Assembly (NCBI GenBank): GCA_009746045.1
Contig: RPFO01000213.1
Span: 10,804,957-10,868,956, forward strand
DNA from: Mesostigma viride
Lineage: Eukaryota; Streptophyta; Mesostigmatophyceae; Mesostigmatales; Mesostigmataceae
DNA: 64,000 nucleotides
Direction of reading: 5' to 3'
Shown here: positions 1-10,835 of the stretch, piece by piece
How the letters are laid out: every line of letters begins with the position of its first letter
How positions within the stretch are numbered: position 1 is the first letter of the stretch
Position numbers and translations under genes: made by a program
The notes under the pieces: generated by a model
Told to the model about the DNA's origin: nothing
The model's input: only the letters and a program-made list of their open reading frames with translations
Database searches by the model: none

Positions 1-1038
1 TTACGCTTGTTGGGCCTTGCCCCATCACGGGCTGGGTACCCGGGGACATCACCTTGGCCCTGCACAGCGGAGGTGGCATTGCTGCCATGGGACTGGATAG
101 CTTTGCAGGCAGGATCTGGCTTCCTTATGCTGAGGATTACAAGCTCCAGAGCACGCAAGGAGCCATCAGTCTGGTTAAGAAACATGCGGGCACTGTTCCT
201 CCCATCCACACTCAAACCCATACGGTCCAGGAAATAGTCTGCCAAGGCCCTATCTGTGACCAGGAAGCCATACTTGGCCCCCTTGTCCCTGATACGGTTG
301 AGCCTAGCCCATTCCTCTGCCACAGGACCCACTATCTCAAAGGTGTCATACTGATGTTTATAGTAGTTGGTGAGGTTGAGAACCTTGTCAGAGAACTCCT
401 CCCTCAACCCATCCAGGAACTGTGCCCAGGTTAGCTTATCCTTGACACCAGTCCTAGCCTTTTCCCTGACACGCTCTGACGAGTCCCTGTTGCACGTGGA
501 CGAGTGAAACACTTGCACTAGGTTGACAGTGGGGTCCACGGAGAGCACAACCAGCTCCATGTCCTCTAGCCACTTGTCTAGAGCTTCCTGTGCTAGTGGT
601 GGGTTAAGAGGCTTTTGTCCATTCATAAGCGTGACTGCACTCATGTGAGGTCTCGACCCTGGCAGCGCCTTCACCGGCTCCACCACAGTGGGTGTCACAG
701 CAACAACGCCACTTGGGCCAGCAAGCACAGGGGAGAGCACATCCACGTGAGGCCTCTTACCATTGCCGTCAGCGGAGGGTCCCTCTTACGCTTCTCCACG
801 GCAGGTTGCCCATTCGCCACCGTTATTGCATCAGATGCTCCTAGTGCCCGCGCCTTGCGCGCCTCCTCCACCGAGTCTTCGTGCCGTCTCTTGCTGCCTG
901 GTCTCTTTCCCCCATCGCCCTCGCTGGCTGGGATCGCCTCCCCCACCAGCTGCTCCTTGTCTTGCCGAGGCTCCTGGCTTGCCCAGCCGGTGCCTCCATC
1001 TCGCCCTTGTCGCCGTCTCCCGGTTTGCCACGAGGCAT
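1..1038 (-). pseudogene. Gag of Copia-like element E, frame-broken, runs off left edge
   Basis: Read on the minus strand from about 1038 to base 1. A basic Gly/Lys-rich N-terminus (MPRGKPGDGDKGEME) is followed by KRKRD-type basic clusters and then a long open frame from about 735 down to base 1. That frame contains MNGQKPLNPPLAQEALDKW and a helical Gag-like body with a WAQFLDGLREEF stretch. At least two frame changes are needed, near 885 and 770, so the copy looks inactive. It lies downstream of an ORF0-like gene and an LTR on the same strand, as expected for gag. The body resembles, in style and position, the gag of element A at 37.2-38.7 kb. The integrase, protease and RT would lie beyond the left edge. 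The family call rests on context and on the other copies; nothing in this fragment alone is diagnostic. Confidence 0.6.
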
Positions 1039-1543
1039 TATATACAGTGGGATGGCAAAACAAAACAGGCGATAGACAAGGAAAACAGGCTCAAGCGCTG
1101 GTGCTGCCGGAAGAAGCCGCTGGCTGCTCCTCAGCTATGGCCTCCTCCTCACGCTCCTGCGCTGTGCGTGCCACCGGTGTCCCCACGCGTGGAACTGAGC
1201 GGACCTCCTCCGCGTTGTAAGGACCTAGCACACGGCTCACCGGCCTCCCGGCTGCTGTCTGCTCTACCGGCAGCCTAGGCGCACTGCCACGGCGATACCA
1301 CTGAAGATTTCTGACCCACCGACTACCACCACCTCGCCGGTCGTTCCGCGAGCCCCGACCAATCTCCCAAAATCGTGTTCCGGCTCAAAGGGATGTTTAA
1401 CTCTGCCCTGCGCCGGCTGAGTATCCCTCGTTTGTGCCGTCACCCTCGTCAATCTGTTGTGACGACGGGCTATGATTCCCGTTGGCGGTCCACGAACTGA
1501 TCGTGGAACTCCTCGTCGGAGACGTCTCGACCGGTGATGACTG

Positions 1544-2233
1544 TCACCGTCGGCCCAGTCGCCCCTGGCCTGCTCTGCAACCTCGGAGTGTCCAAGGTCG
1601 ACCAAATCCCGGCGGCCGCGTAGTGATCACCCAGTGATCGGCGTGACCACGCGCCTCTTGGATCAGAATGTTGACCAGGTGCTCACACGTTTGAGCCACC
1701 ACCTCGGCCGAATCCCACGGGCTATCGGCCTCGCGCGTCTGCGCGTCCCGTATGATATGTGACGCGTCGGTCCCCTCCCCCAGCGAGCTTGTCGCCACCC
1801 AGTGATTATACAATCTGGTTCCACCTAAACAGATGGCCACCAGTTGGCCCAGCGTTTCACGCGCTAAGTCCAGCGCCTGGATGGTTACGTGCCCGCCCTG
1901 GTACGCAACTTCTAAACTGTAGATCAACGAAGCAATTTCGTCGCGAATGGCGACGAGGCGCTCCGTGCAGACCCGTCCTGTTTCCCCTGGCGACGTCGTC
2001 GCCCTAATCCTCATCACCACAGGGTCGTTTGCCGACGGCCCTGCTGCGTTACCGAACACAGCGACCCAACCTCCTTCCGCAAGGCCCCTCGCAACGTGGG
2101 CCGCTTGCACAAATGTAGAAGCGTTGGACGGGTGATTATAGGGGTAGAATGCGTCTTCGCGCGCCGGCAACTCTGGAGCTGCTTCGCGCCTGGGAGATGA
2201 CTCAGGTGTCGTAACCCGAGCCTCGGCCGACAT
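1544..2233 (-). CDS. ORF0-like protein of Copia-like element E (unknown function)
   Basis: Minus-strand ORF starting at MSAEARVTTPESS (an upstream in-frame start exists at 2257). It ends at 1544 and lies between the LTR (2265-2912) and gag (1-1038). The product has a Pro/Glu-rich N-terminus and then a mostly helical body of about 170 residues with no catalytic motif I recognise. Its position matches the extra ORFs before gag in B1 (10.8-11.8 kb), B2 (43.4-44.2 kb) and A (35.9-37.1 kb). No sequence similarity to them is obvious by eye beyond composition. It is probably a nucleic-acid-binding or Gag-accessory protein, but that is inference from position only. Confidence 0.55.
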   Translation of the reverse strand: MSAEARVTTPESSPRREAAPELPAREDAFYPYNHPSNASTFVQAAHVARGLAEGGWVAVFGNAAGPSANDPVVMRIRATTSPGETGRVCTERLVAIRDEIASLIYSLEVAYQGGHVTIQALDLARETLGQLVAICLGGTRLYNHWVATSSLGEGTDASHIIRDAQTREADSPWDSAEVVAQTCEHLVNILIQEARGHADHWVITTRPPGFGRPWTLRGCRAGQGRLGRR

Positions 2234-2264
2234 GAAACCTTGCAAACAGAAATGCAATAGTACG

Positions 2265-2912
2265 AGTTAGCGAGCAGCCAGAACTGTGAGTTCCTGGTCT
2301 CTCACGCCACACAACGGGATGAGCCAAAGTTGCAAGGCAGCAACCTTTTAACCCGTGCACCAAGCCACGACCACGGTGAGCGGTTCCACGTCCAATGTGG
2401 GAGCCTCGGTTCGTGCTTGCCAAGATAGCTGGTCATCCCCCATGACCAAGCTATATCCTTTGCGTTGTTCCTCGTTCCCATCGGCGTGACGAGGCACGTG
2501 CAGGCAGGCAAGCAAATCCTCAACGTCCACTGGCATCAGTGCAGAGCCAGGACGAACTGGATTTGCCTAGACTCTGCAACCTAGGAAGTACAGGACTTGT
2601 CACAAGCCTGCAAGGCCTAGTATCCTTGCAGACCTGTGCCAGTTCCTGTAGTCCACCAGTCACAGGCTGCTGCTCCTCTGGTCTACGTGGACCACAGTCA
2701 CGTGATAGTCAGGCTAAGCCTGTGCAGGCACGGCCTGCCACGTGTCCTGTCCACTATACCAGAGGACTGTACCTTAGTCGGCCACGGACGGCTAGGACTT
2801 CGGGACCTCATATCTTTCTTGTCCCTTGTCTGTTTCAGGCGGTCAGCACGGCGTTGGAAAGGTCTTTCCAAACTGCGTCCACTTAGCATATTGGTTGCCC
2901 AAAATGCTAACT
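2265..2912 (-). repeat. LTR (5' LTR) of Copia-like element E, 648 bp
   Basis: On the plus strand this block begins AGTTAGCGAGC and ends AAAATGCTAACT, so its ends are inverted copies of AGTTAGC. The outer edge abuts Gypsy integrase coding sequence at 2913. The inner edge leads into the ORF0 and gag of element E. The ends match the AGTT...AACT pattern confirmed in element A. The second LTR and the duplicated target are outside the window, so the boundary is inferred from the terminal inverted repeat and from the abrupt start of Gypsy coding sequence. Confidence 0.65.
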
Positions 2913-3381
2913 AATAGATATAGGAGATTTAGTCTTAGTAGAAGGCCCCCGTGTTGGCCGATTTGCTCACAAGTTCGAAGCAGAACTTAAAGTGAAACTT
3001 AGGCCCGCCTTCTTAGGACCCTTCCGTGTGTTGTCTAGAGTAGGTAATTTCTTATATAAAATAGATATCCCTACCTCTTGGCAGACCCATTCTAACACCT
3101 TCCATAGAAGCCAGCTGAAGCTTTATCACCAAAGCACGTTCGCTGGTAGAGAACTAGCTCCTGCCCCTTTAGAGCATAACCCTGATACTGGTGAGGTAGA
3201 AGACGAGGTAGAGAGTATCGTGGCCCATAGAGATATTAAAAAGGGCCGCGGTACCCAGCGCCAGTATAAGGTGAAATGGATGTATGCTCGTAGTGAGGTA
3301 GATTAAGTATGGTACACGGAGGGTGAGTTAGATAGTTGTAGCCGTTTGTTGCAGGATTACAAAACCCTACACCAGCTCTAG
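2913..3381 (+). pseudogene. Gypsy integrase C-terminus plus chromodomain, truncated
   Basis: Open frame from 2914 encodes an integrase C-terminal GPY/F-like module (LRPAFLGPFRVL, then HRSQLKLYH). A chromodomain-like segment follows (VESIVAHRDIKK ... YKVKWMYARSEVD). An in-frame TAA at 3304-3306 interrupts the chromodomain. The same frame then continues with the expected WYTEGELDS ... LLQDY end before TAG at 3379-3381. Chromodomain at the integrase C-terminus marks the chromovirus branch of Ty3/Gypsy. The rest of pol is missing to the left because element E inserted at 2912/2913. The copy is inactive. Confidence 0.85.
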
Positions 3382-3457
3382 CTGGCAACCTGCCCCTCCC
3401 TTATCGTATTCCTGCTGTTGGTGGGTGGTTGGTTGTCCCCTCCCCTCCGCAGCCATC

Positions 3458-4810
3458 ATGGCTGAACCTACCCCTCCGTCGGAGAGCCTGCCGCCTTCCC
3501 CTCCACCACCGGACCCAGAGTTCTACTACGAGGCCCTTCCGGGCCGATGGGTTTCCCGTTCCAGTTATCCGGGTGGCCCCGTTCAGCCTGCCCTCCAGGC
3601 TCATCATGCGGCTTTAGTCAGGGCCGCCCTCTTTGGGGTCTCGTGGTTCGGCCTGGACCCCGATGATCCGCAAAAGCTAGTCGTGCATGGGTTCGACGAT
3701 GCCGGGCATTGTCTTTTAGGATGTGGCTCCCGCTGCCCTGCCTTGGGGCAGATAGCCGCTGTCCTTCAGTGCCCTCGGGTGTTTTCCTACCTGTCTACCC
3801 CTGTGGGCCGCTCCTGCCTACGGGAGGTGTTCCCTTGGCTTCCGGGCGAGGGCGAGGCAGATGTAGATGAACACCCCTGTGACCTCCTACGGGCGGTCGA
3901 GTTCATGGAGATCGCGGATCAGTCAGCGGGGGTAGCATTTGGCGACCCTTCCCCTACGGACGCACCAGTCGAGGCGCAGTGCACACCAGAGTATTCGGCC
4001 TCAGTTGCAGCGTCCTCCTCCTCCGTGTCGGCTCCTTCCCCTGTCCTGTCTTCACCACGGTCGACCCGGCGCGTGTTGGTGGAGCCTACCCCTTTGGGCT
4101 TGGATCGCGAGCCTGACCATCTCTCGGCGACTGTTTCTGCGATGCAGGCCCAGATCCAGTCCCTGGCCTTGGCATTCGGGGCCTTCATGGCGTCCCAGGC
4201 GCATGCTCCAGCCACGCCAGGTGGGGTGTCTGTTGTATCTGTGCCCCCTACCCCTTCTGTTGCCTCGGCGACTACGGTTTCGCCTGCGCTGTGCGAGCCC
4301 TCGGTCGCTGCGGTTTCCTCTGTTGCTGCGGCTCCTACGCCTCCGGCTGCCTCTGCGCCTGCGACCGACGTACCTGCGCCTTTGCGCGAGTCTTCCGCCC
4401 CAGCGGCTGCGCCCGCCGTCGCCGCTTCCGGGCCTCCCGCAGCGCCATCGCAGCCATCGCGGGGTTTCTTTGGCGACACGGGCGGGCTTCCCAGGCTTTG
4501 GGAGGGTGGTCCCCCGCAGAGGATTCCAGTGCCCGACTGGAGCTTGGATGGTAACCAGTCTTATGCTGGATTGCCTGTCCCTACGGGCCCTATTTTCAAC
4601 ATGTGGCCTGAGGGTGCGCCTCCACCGGAGACCGGAGCGCCAGCTGCGGTGGCGGGTCCGTCGCGACCTCCTTCGGCAGCGAGTCCGGCGCGACCTCCTG
4701 TTGTACCGGCGCCGTCTGCGTCTGTGCCGGTTCCTACCCCTGCTGCGGCCCCTGCCCCTTCGGCCTCGCGGTCTTTGGCTGCGGTTGTTCGGACCATGCA
4801 GCGGCCTTGA
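3458..4810 (+). CDS. accessory ORF downstream of Gypsy pol, Pro/Ala-rich (unknown)
   Basis: The start at 3458 (MAEPTPPSESLPP) is preferred over 3425 because ccatcATGG is a strong eukaryotic context and begins the Pro-rich segment. The first 150 residues look globular, with aromatic and Cys residues. The remainder is a long low-complexity Ala/Pro/Ser region. It lies 77 bases after the end of the Gypsy integrase and before the 3' LTR, the place of env or other accessory ORFs. I see no signal peptide or membrane anchor, so an envelope is not supported. The frame stops at 4808-4810, and related-looking coding sequence continues in other frames. Confidence 0.5.
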   Translation: MAEPTPPSESLPPSPPPPDPEFYYEALPGRWVSRSSYPGGPVQPALQAHHAALVRAALFGVSWFGLDPDDPQKLVVHGFDDAGHCLLGCGSRCPALGQIAAVLQCPRVFSYLSTPVGRSCLREVFPWLPGEGEADVDEHPCDLLRAVEFMEIADQSAGVAFGDPSPTDAPVEAQCTPEYSASVAASSSSVSAPSPVLSSPRSTRRVLVEPTPLGLDREPDHLSATVSAMQAQIQSLALAFGAFMASQAHAPATPGGVSVVSVPPTPSVASATTVSPALCEPSVAAVSSVAAAPTPPAASAPATDVPAPLRESSAPAAAPAVAASGPPAAPSQPSRGFFGDTGGLPRLWEGGPPQRIPVPDWSLDGNQSYAGLPVPTGPIFNMWPEGAPPPETGAPAAVAGPSRPPSAASPARPPVVPAPSASVPVPTPAAAPAPSASRSLAAVVRTMQRP

Positions 4811-5795
4811 TCATCGCGCCATCCGCGCTGCTGATTCCCTCCGGGAGTTGTCCCAGGGCGACCGGGACCGGGCCCCTTCTGTGGTGCATGCGACGCCGGA
4901 GTCGCGCGACACGCCCGTCCTTGGGTACGGTATGTCTGCGCTCGCCTGCCGACGGTGTGACCTGCGGCGCGCCTCCGCCGAGCTTGCCATTTCGCCCATG
5001 TCCTATACGGGTTCTCCCAGGTGTGTCGGGCGCCGCGGGACCGTGGCCTACCCATTGAGACTGATTGGCCTCCTTTCGATATGGTTATTTTAGCTGATCC
5101 TGTGTTCCAGGGCGAGATCCTGGTTCGGCGCGTTCTGTATCGCTGGGCTAGGCGTCACAATGACTTGGACACCTACGGTGGTTTCCAGTGGGCTTACCCT
5201 CCGCCTCTGGGCATTATGGCCTCAGATGCCCTTACGGTAGAGTTTCCTGCGGTGCCGGGTACTACGTACAGCACGGTTCTCCTGCAGCCCATCCTGGAGT
5301 GGGATGCCCGTCGTCCAGCGCCCATCCCGGGCCAGGGCCTGGACTCCCGTGGCCATCCTCCTCCTCGGGCTAGCGACTACCTAGAGACGTTCGAGTCGCG
5401 ACAGTGCGCTCGTCGGTGGCGCTCACGTGAGGTTCGGCACATCCGGATGTGGCCGTCTAACGTGGACTGAGCCCCTGGTAGATCTGTTCTTCCCGACGGG
5501 TTTGCGTCCTCGGATCCGGTACCATCGCCTACCCCTGCGGGCTCTCTGTTTGATCGCGGTAGAGCCTTTCCTCCGCCTCTTTGCCTGTGGTTTCCTGGAC
5601 TGGGCCCGTGGCCAGGTCGTTCTTACGCAGCATAGGTATTACTGGGCCTTTCTGGGCCTTTTTCCTGATGGCGTGTGGGCCGATGTTTTCCTCACTGTAG
5701 ATAGGCATGACAATGCCGATGATGTGGCCCACTACCAGGCGTACCTGGATGTTCTGCTGGCCTCTCGTGGCACTTACCAGACTGATGGCAACTAG
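4811..5795 (+). pseudogene. frame-shifted continuation of the Gypsy accessory ORF
   Basis: Coding-like sequence continues in different frames: about 4811-5010 (DHRAIRAADSLRELSQGD), 5021-5470 (DWPPFDMVILADPVFQGE ... YGGFQWAYPPPLGI) and 5540-5795 (FLDWARGQVVLTQHRYYW ... VAHYQAYLDVLLASRG), ending in TAG. The segments are rich in aromatic residues and look like one decayed globular domain. With 3458-4810 they would make a protein of roughly 770 residues. I do not recognise the fold. The frame changes could be decay or sequence errors. Confidence 0.4.
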
Positions 5796-6171
5796 ATAGA
5801 GGGCCTTAGGCCCGACCTGAGGGTGTTGTCCCTCCGGTATATAGAGTCGCCCTCATATTCTGGCCAGTTGACTGGTCGTTCTTGGTCCTTGGTACTGATT
5901 TGTTTACTCTGTGTGTCCTGCCTAGTGCCGTTCCCCCCCGGCAAGGCCTCTGTGCCAGGCAGTTAGGGGAACCTCCCACCAGGCTTGGTGCTGGCTAAGT
6001 TACCCTACACCACCCGGCGTGGTGGTGGAACCGAGTTAACACGTTGGTGCTTTGTATCTTGGATGGCCTGTCGATTGTGTTGGTGTGTGCTGGGTGCGTT
6101 AGGTTTTTCCTACCCCTTGGTTTCCTCCCCGTGCGTAGGTAGAGGGCTCCCTACCTTTGTGGGGGGGGAGG
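5796..6171 (+). other. untranslated stretch before the Gypsy 3' LTR, with polypurine tract
   Basis: No convincing ORF. It ends with a G-rich run (GTGGGGGGGGAGG) directly before the LTR start at 6172, the expected position of the plus-strand primer (polypurine tract). Confidence 0.5.
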
Positions 6172-6741
6172 TGTTACGTCGCGTAACAATTCGTTGTAGT
6201 TACGGACGTAAATTAGGCCTTTTGCCTCGGTTGTTCCTAGGTTTACGTGTAGTTCCAACTGGGACACTGTTGTCCTCGTAACAGTACTGTGGTGCAATGG
6301 GTGCTTTTGGGCGTCGCGCCGCGTACTTTATTAGTGGTCCTTATCCTTTGGTAGAATGTAGCGGACCAGCGTGCATCTGTGCATCTGTCTGTGCATCTGT
6401 AGGCGAGGGCCAGGTCGGCCCGAGCATGCTGGACCGTTGGTGACCATTTATGCACGTTCTACCCCTCGTGTGGTTACTCGGCGTGTGTTAAATGAATTAA
6501 CACAATGATATAGGCTTGGGTCACGGCAGTGTAGTGTGTTTCCTTCCTCTATTCCTGGAATAAACGGGTTCGGGTAAATGGTTGTATGGCGTATTATATA
6601 GCAACACATACGTGAATGCATTGAGATCAGCTCCGTCTCGTTCGTCTTTCGCTAGGGGTTTGAGTAGAGGAGGCCTGACCAATTTAGGTAGTATCAGGCC
6701 CAGTAGAGGTAGAGGTGGAGGTAGAAGTTTAGGACGTAACA
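6172..6741 (+). repeat. Gypsy 3' LTR, 570 bp
   Basis: Begins TGTTACGTC and ends GACGTAACA, a perfect 9-bp inverted terminal repeat with the usual TG...CA ends. It follows a polypurine tract and abuts minus-strand Copia RT coding sequence from 6742. This shows the Gypsy element inserted into Copia-like element B1. The 5' LTR and the target duplication are outside the window. Confidence 0.85.
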
Positions 6742-7452
6742 TACAGGCTTGTTGGGCTCCTGCCACAGCTCCTTGCCCAGTGAAAACTTGCCACTGATGA
6801 CAGGAATAAACTTCTTCAGCCAGGTCGTGGGGGCTAGCAAATGCAGATCATCTCCATGCAAACTAGCATACACTGGCAGACCCTCCCATTGGGCCAGCAA
6901 CAAACAGGGATCAACTGAAGACACTCTCAAGCCACACTCACTGATCAGAGCTTCCTGCAGCGTGAGTCTCCAGATGATTGGGCTCGACCTGAGTCCTTCC
7001 AGGCCCTTCAGAATAACCAGGAAATGTTGATGCAGCTCCAGCTTCCAGATAGCAGGCACCTCAACACAGTAAGGCTCATCCTGCTTCCATACCCTCCTGG
7101 CCACTTCTGGATCAGATTTTAAAAATGACCTCTTGAAGTCCAGCAGCACTGATGACATAGCTGCTCCCCTGTTCAGCAACCCCACGTAGAGACATAGCAA
7201 AATTCTCCATGTGTCGTGTAACATCCCTGGCGTGTACAGCTCCTCTCCTGGCAGACTCCCCGTGCCGTGATACTCATTCAGGACAGGCCTGACATGGGGC
7301 ACTGATACCTCATCCACAACCTTCCTCTTCAGCACAAATCTCAAATCAAGCTTCCTTGATGCTGGGGGACGTCTGTCTGTTGGTGCATGCAGCACACTCA
7401 AACTGCAACCACTCCTCCAATGCCTTGGAGAAGGCGAGCTTCCAAGCCTCAA
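6742..7452 (-). pseudogene. reverse transcriptase of Copia-like B1, 3'-truncated
   Basis: The frame contains RKLDLRFVLKRKV, ELYTPGMLHDTWRILL and LLDFKRSFLKSD (first catalytic Asp; compare DIKRAFLKGD in element A). It also has SSVDPCLLL and then ASLHGDDLHLL, the active-site pair in place of Copia YVDD. Similarity to element A stops at FSLGKELWQEPNKP, where the Gypsy LTR begins. The frame differs from the upstream integrase/protease frame and overlaps it by about 100 bases. RNase H is absent from the window. Confidence 0.8.
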
Positions 7453-9494
7453 ACAAAGTAGGCGAGCTCATCTCTTGGACTAGCTGGTCATATGTCAAAG
7501 GAGAGTGTGTAGCAAGGCTCCTGTGAGTTATGCCAATACTGCTGGGGTGCAACACAGCTGGAATCACCAAACTGGCTGCTGGGGGCACCTCCCCTTCATC
7601 CCATTTTACACCCTTGACCGGCTTGGCCCTGCACCTGATTGGAAATGTTGTCCTGAAATTTTCTAGGGGAATCATCCCCCAGCCATCTCTTCTCAGAGCT
7701 GTAGCTCTGATAGAAATCCCAGGATTGCCCAGAAAATTCTGACCCAAAATCACAGGGCCATCATAGTCCTCTAGGACAAGGAAGGTCACATCCACACCCA
7801 TGACAGGGGCAGTAACCTCTCCCAACACCCTTAGATGCGTCCTACCACTGAAATCAGACACCCAGGGGCAACTTGGTTCTCCGACCAGCAGTTCTCCTGT
7901 ATGCTGAGGTCCCATGACAGAAACCTGTGCATTGGTATCTATTTCCATGGCAGCTACCTCAGGTTCATCCAACTGGACAAGCTTGGACACCTTAGGCTCC
8001 TTCTTGGCTCTTTGCAAAGCCTGTACAATATCTGATAGACGCACACCCCTAGGCCTGGTGTCGGGCCGTTCCGGAGGTGCAGCCTGTCCGCCTGCTTGCC
8101 CAACCACCGTATGTGAAGGTACCCCAGGGGCCGGGCCAGGGTCACCCTGAGGGCTCGATACAGCTGTAGCACCCTGATCAGGAAGCTCCACGTCACCCCC
8201 GCCTTGTACACCAACGGGCACCTGGAAGAGGTCTCCTTGATTACCTCCCCGGGGACGGATCTTTGACCAGGACAGACGGTGCACTGCTTGGGAGCCATCA
8301 ATGGCCACCCAGCACTTATGGCCAGCGGCTTCTACTCGGGTCACCACCCCATCATGCCAGCTGCCACGTTTCCCTGGAAAGCTTGGCTCCTTCCACACAA
8401 CAACCTGTTGTCCAACGTTAGGTTCTAGGACACTCCAGCCCTTGTCTTTCTGCCTCAGCTTGAGGAACTTGGCCTCTAGCTTCTCCTTCCATGCCTGCTC
8501 AGCATCAGCTGGCAGCATCCTGGTGTGCAGCATAAGAGGATTGATGGCAATGTCACCAAAGAACATGGGAGTCCTGAGGTTCAGCCTATCCTCCACAGAA
8601 CGTAGCCATGCAGATGTCACAATGGCAGACGACGTCCTTGGAATCCTCTCCACCAGCAGCACAGTCTTGATCTCTTGGATGGCTCTCTCCACAACCCCTT
8701 GCTGGCCGTGGCTCTCCCTGGGTGTAATCAGCAACTCTGGAAATTCTGGCAGGTTCTCACAGCACTCAAACTGAATGTCACACTGCAGCAACTCCAACCC
8801 AGGGTACCTGCTCCTTGTCAACTTCAGAGCAGCTAGGCTTCTCCATGTCAGGCAGGATCTCTAGGGTCTTGTACTTGGTATATCTGTCCACTGCCACCAG
8901 CAGCTTCAAACCCCTGATTCTCTGAATATCTACCTGCACATGGCCTGGCTGCAAAATAGGAGACCTGGCATGAGACTGCTTGGGCTTTCTAGCAACTAGC
9001 CTGCACTTGCAAGCTTGAGCAACCTATTGGCAGATGGAGTACAACTCACTTCCTCCCAGCCGTCTAGCAACTTGCAAAGACTGAGCTGCATGGCCAAACA
9101 TGGTATGCAACCTTGAGGCAATGTCATACAAGAGAGAAAATCTTTTATTGGTTTTATTAGCACTCAAGGTATGTACAGATCCCTTATGTACAGGAGGCAC
9201 CAGGGTCGTGCCTGTCAGACTGTCTCCAGCCCTATCCTCATCCTGACCATCCTGTGCCAGTCCTGCACGGTCAGAATGCTTCTGAGATCCACCTGGGTCC
9301 ACAGCACCAGGTCCTACCTCAGGCTCAGCACCGCCATGGCGGGCACGTTGGCGAGTAACCACTGCAGCTACAGCTGGCATACTCTCTGTGGTAACCAAGC
9401 TTGCCCCATCGTGTCCAATAGGCTCTGTCACTAGAGCATGGGGCTGCCCCTCACTGCCGTCACTAGCAGCTACATTACACACCCCTGGGGGCAC
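7346..9494 (-). pseudogene. integrase plus retropepsin-like domain of Copia-like B1
   Basis: On the minus strand, 9494-9024 holds a GAG-pre-integrase-like segment (RLHTMFGHAAQSLQVARR) with an in-frame stop at about 9024. After it comes an integrase core with VQVDIQRIRGLKLLVAVDRY and, from 8821, HGQQGVVERAIQEIKTVLL carrying the third acidic residue. Next come an SH3-like C-terminal part (VWKEPSFPGKRGSWHDGVV) and a linker. A retropepsin-like domain follows: EIDTNAQVSVM at about 7927-7950, SDFSGRTHLRVLGEV, and VILGQNFL at about 7735-7757. The usual DTG is DTN here. The protease lies after integrase and before RT, unlike canonical Copia (PR-IN-RT) or Gypsy (PR-RT-IN). Confidence 0.8.
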
Positions 9495-10728
9495 CCTCCA
9501 GGGTTCAGGGATGTGTGCAGGCTCAAGTCAATGATCAGCAGCATTGCCCAATTGCCCTTATCCTGGGATGGACCAGCCTTCTCCTTGCTGCCACCCTGAG
9601 CTGGCTTGCTCTGACCTTCCTGCCTCAGGTACGAGGGACACTCATTCCTGAAGTGACCCTTCCCTTGGCAGAAATAACATTCCACCTGACTGATGTCCCG
9701 TGAGGTCCCACTGCTGGGCCCAGCCTTGGGAGGACCACCCACCCTCTTGAAGTCAAACTGGGACTGTGGATGCCCCGACTTTGGAGGTGTCCCCCGTCTA
9801 GCCATTCTGCCACGCCCCCTCCTGGACCTTCCTCGACCCCTAGAAGAGGTCTCAGGCCCCCTCGAGGACGCTGGGCCCCCGTGGCCCGATCCCCTCATGG
9901 ACTTGACTGCAGGTTCAGCTGCCTCCTCGTCCCCTTGACGTGGGCGCTTACCGCCTACATACTTGCCGCTGAAACACTCATACAGCTGGTCCGTCATGGC
10001 CGCCCAGCCATGGACTTGGCGCATGTGGATGGTCACGTTGTCCATCGTGACAGGATCCAGCTGCAGCGACTTGAGAAAGTCGCCCATGGCCATCCGGTCT
10101 GCAACGAAGAACCCTTTGGCCATGGCGTCCTCCCTCAGCTTGACAAAGTCTTCAAAGGCGTGGACCACTAGCTGCCCCTTGATGGGCTTGTAGTCCAGGT
10201 ACTCTTGCTTCAGGTGAGAACCATCTATATGGTCCTCTTATCACTCAGGAACACCCTGAGTCGCGTCATAAACGCAGTCCAGGTGTCCCCCGCTGTGTGT
10301 CGCTCCCGGACGAACTTGAACAGCCGCCTTGCCGACTGCCTTATGTAGGCACTAGACGCCAGGATGCGAAGCTTGTCACCGGTGTAGATGTCCGTGTACA
10401 AGTTCATGTCCTCTAACATCCTCTCAGCGTCCCGGGGCTGCCCATTGTCCTTGATGGACTGAAACTGGCTTAGCACCGCGTACCCCTCGGCCACCGTCGG
10501 CCGCCTAGGTGCGGCTTGATCTGCGGCTGGCGCGTTCTGACCGCCCTGCGATCCTTGGCTCTGATCATCTGCCAGCGCAGCCTGGTCCCCCAGCGCCTGG
10601 CCTCCATCGCGCCCATCGCGTCCATCGCGCCCATCGCGTCCATCGCGTCCATCGCGTCCATCCATCCCAGCGCCGCGCCGCTCAAAGCCGATACCGCGCC
10701 CTCGTTGGTCAATAGCTCCCTCACTCAT
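9470..10728 (-). pseudogene. Gag of Copia-like B1 with CCHC zinc knuckle
   Basis: Starts MSEGAIDQRGRGIGFERRG, followed by a short tandem GRD repeat (10,620-10,680) and a helical Gag body with AYIRQSARRLFKFVRERHT. Comparison with B2 shows a 2-base insertion near 10,225 that ends the first frame. The second frame resumes with VHAFEDFVKLREDAM. It continues through an Arg/Gly-rich region to CYFCQGKGHFRNEC, a C-x2-C-x4-H-x4-C nucleocapsid knuckle. The B2 copy is uninterrupted over the shifted site, so the break is private to this copy. Confidence 0.85.
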
Positions 10729-10835
10729 GATGGCCCCTGTTCAGATCTGCTACAGCCAGCCAAGTGGCCAAGCAGCAATTAAAACAATATAAGCTACTGA
10801 ACAAGAAAGGAAAATGACAAGTGTTACCACTCAGT

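Noticed and set aside
3458-4810. Gypsy accessory ORF as an envelope gene
   Set aside because: No signal peptide, transmembrane segment or cleavage site is visible.
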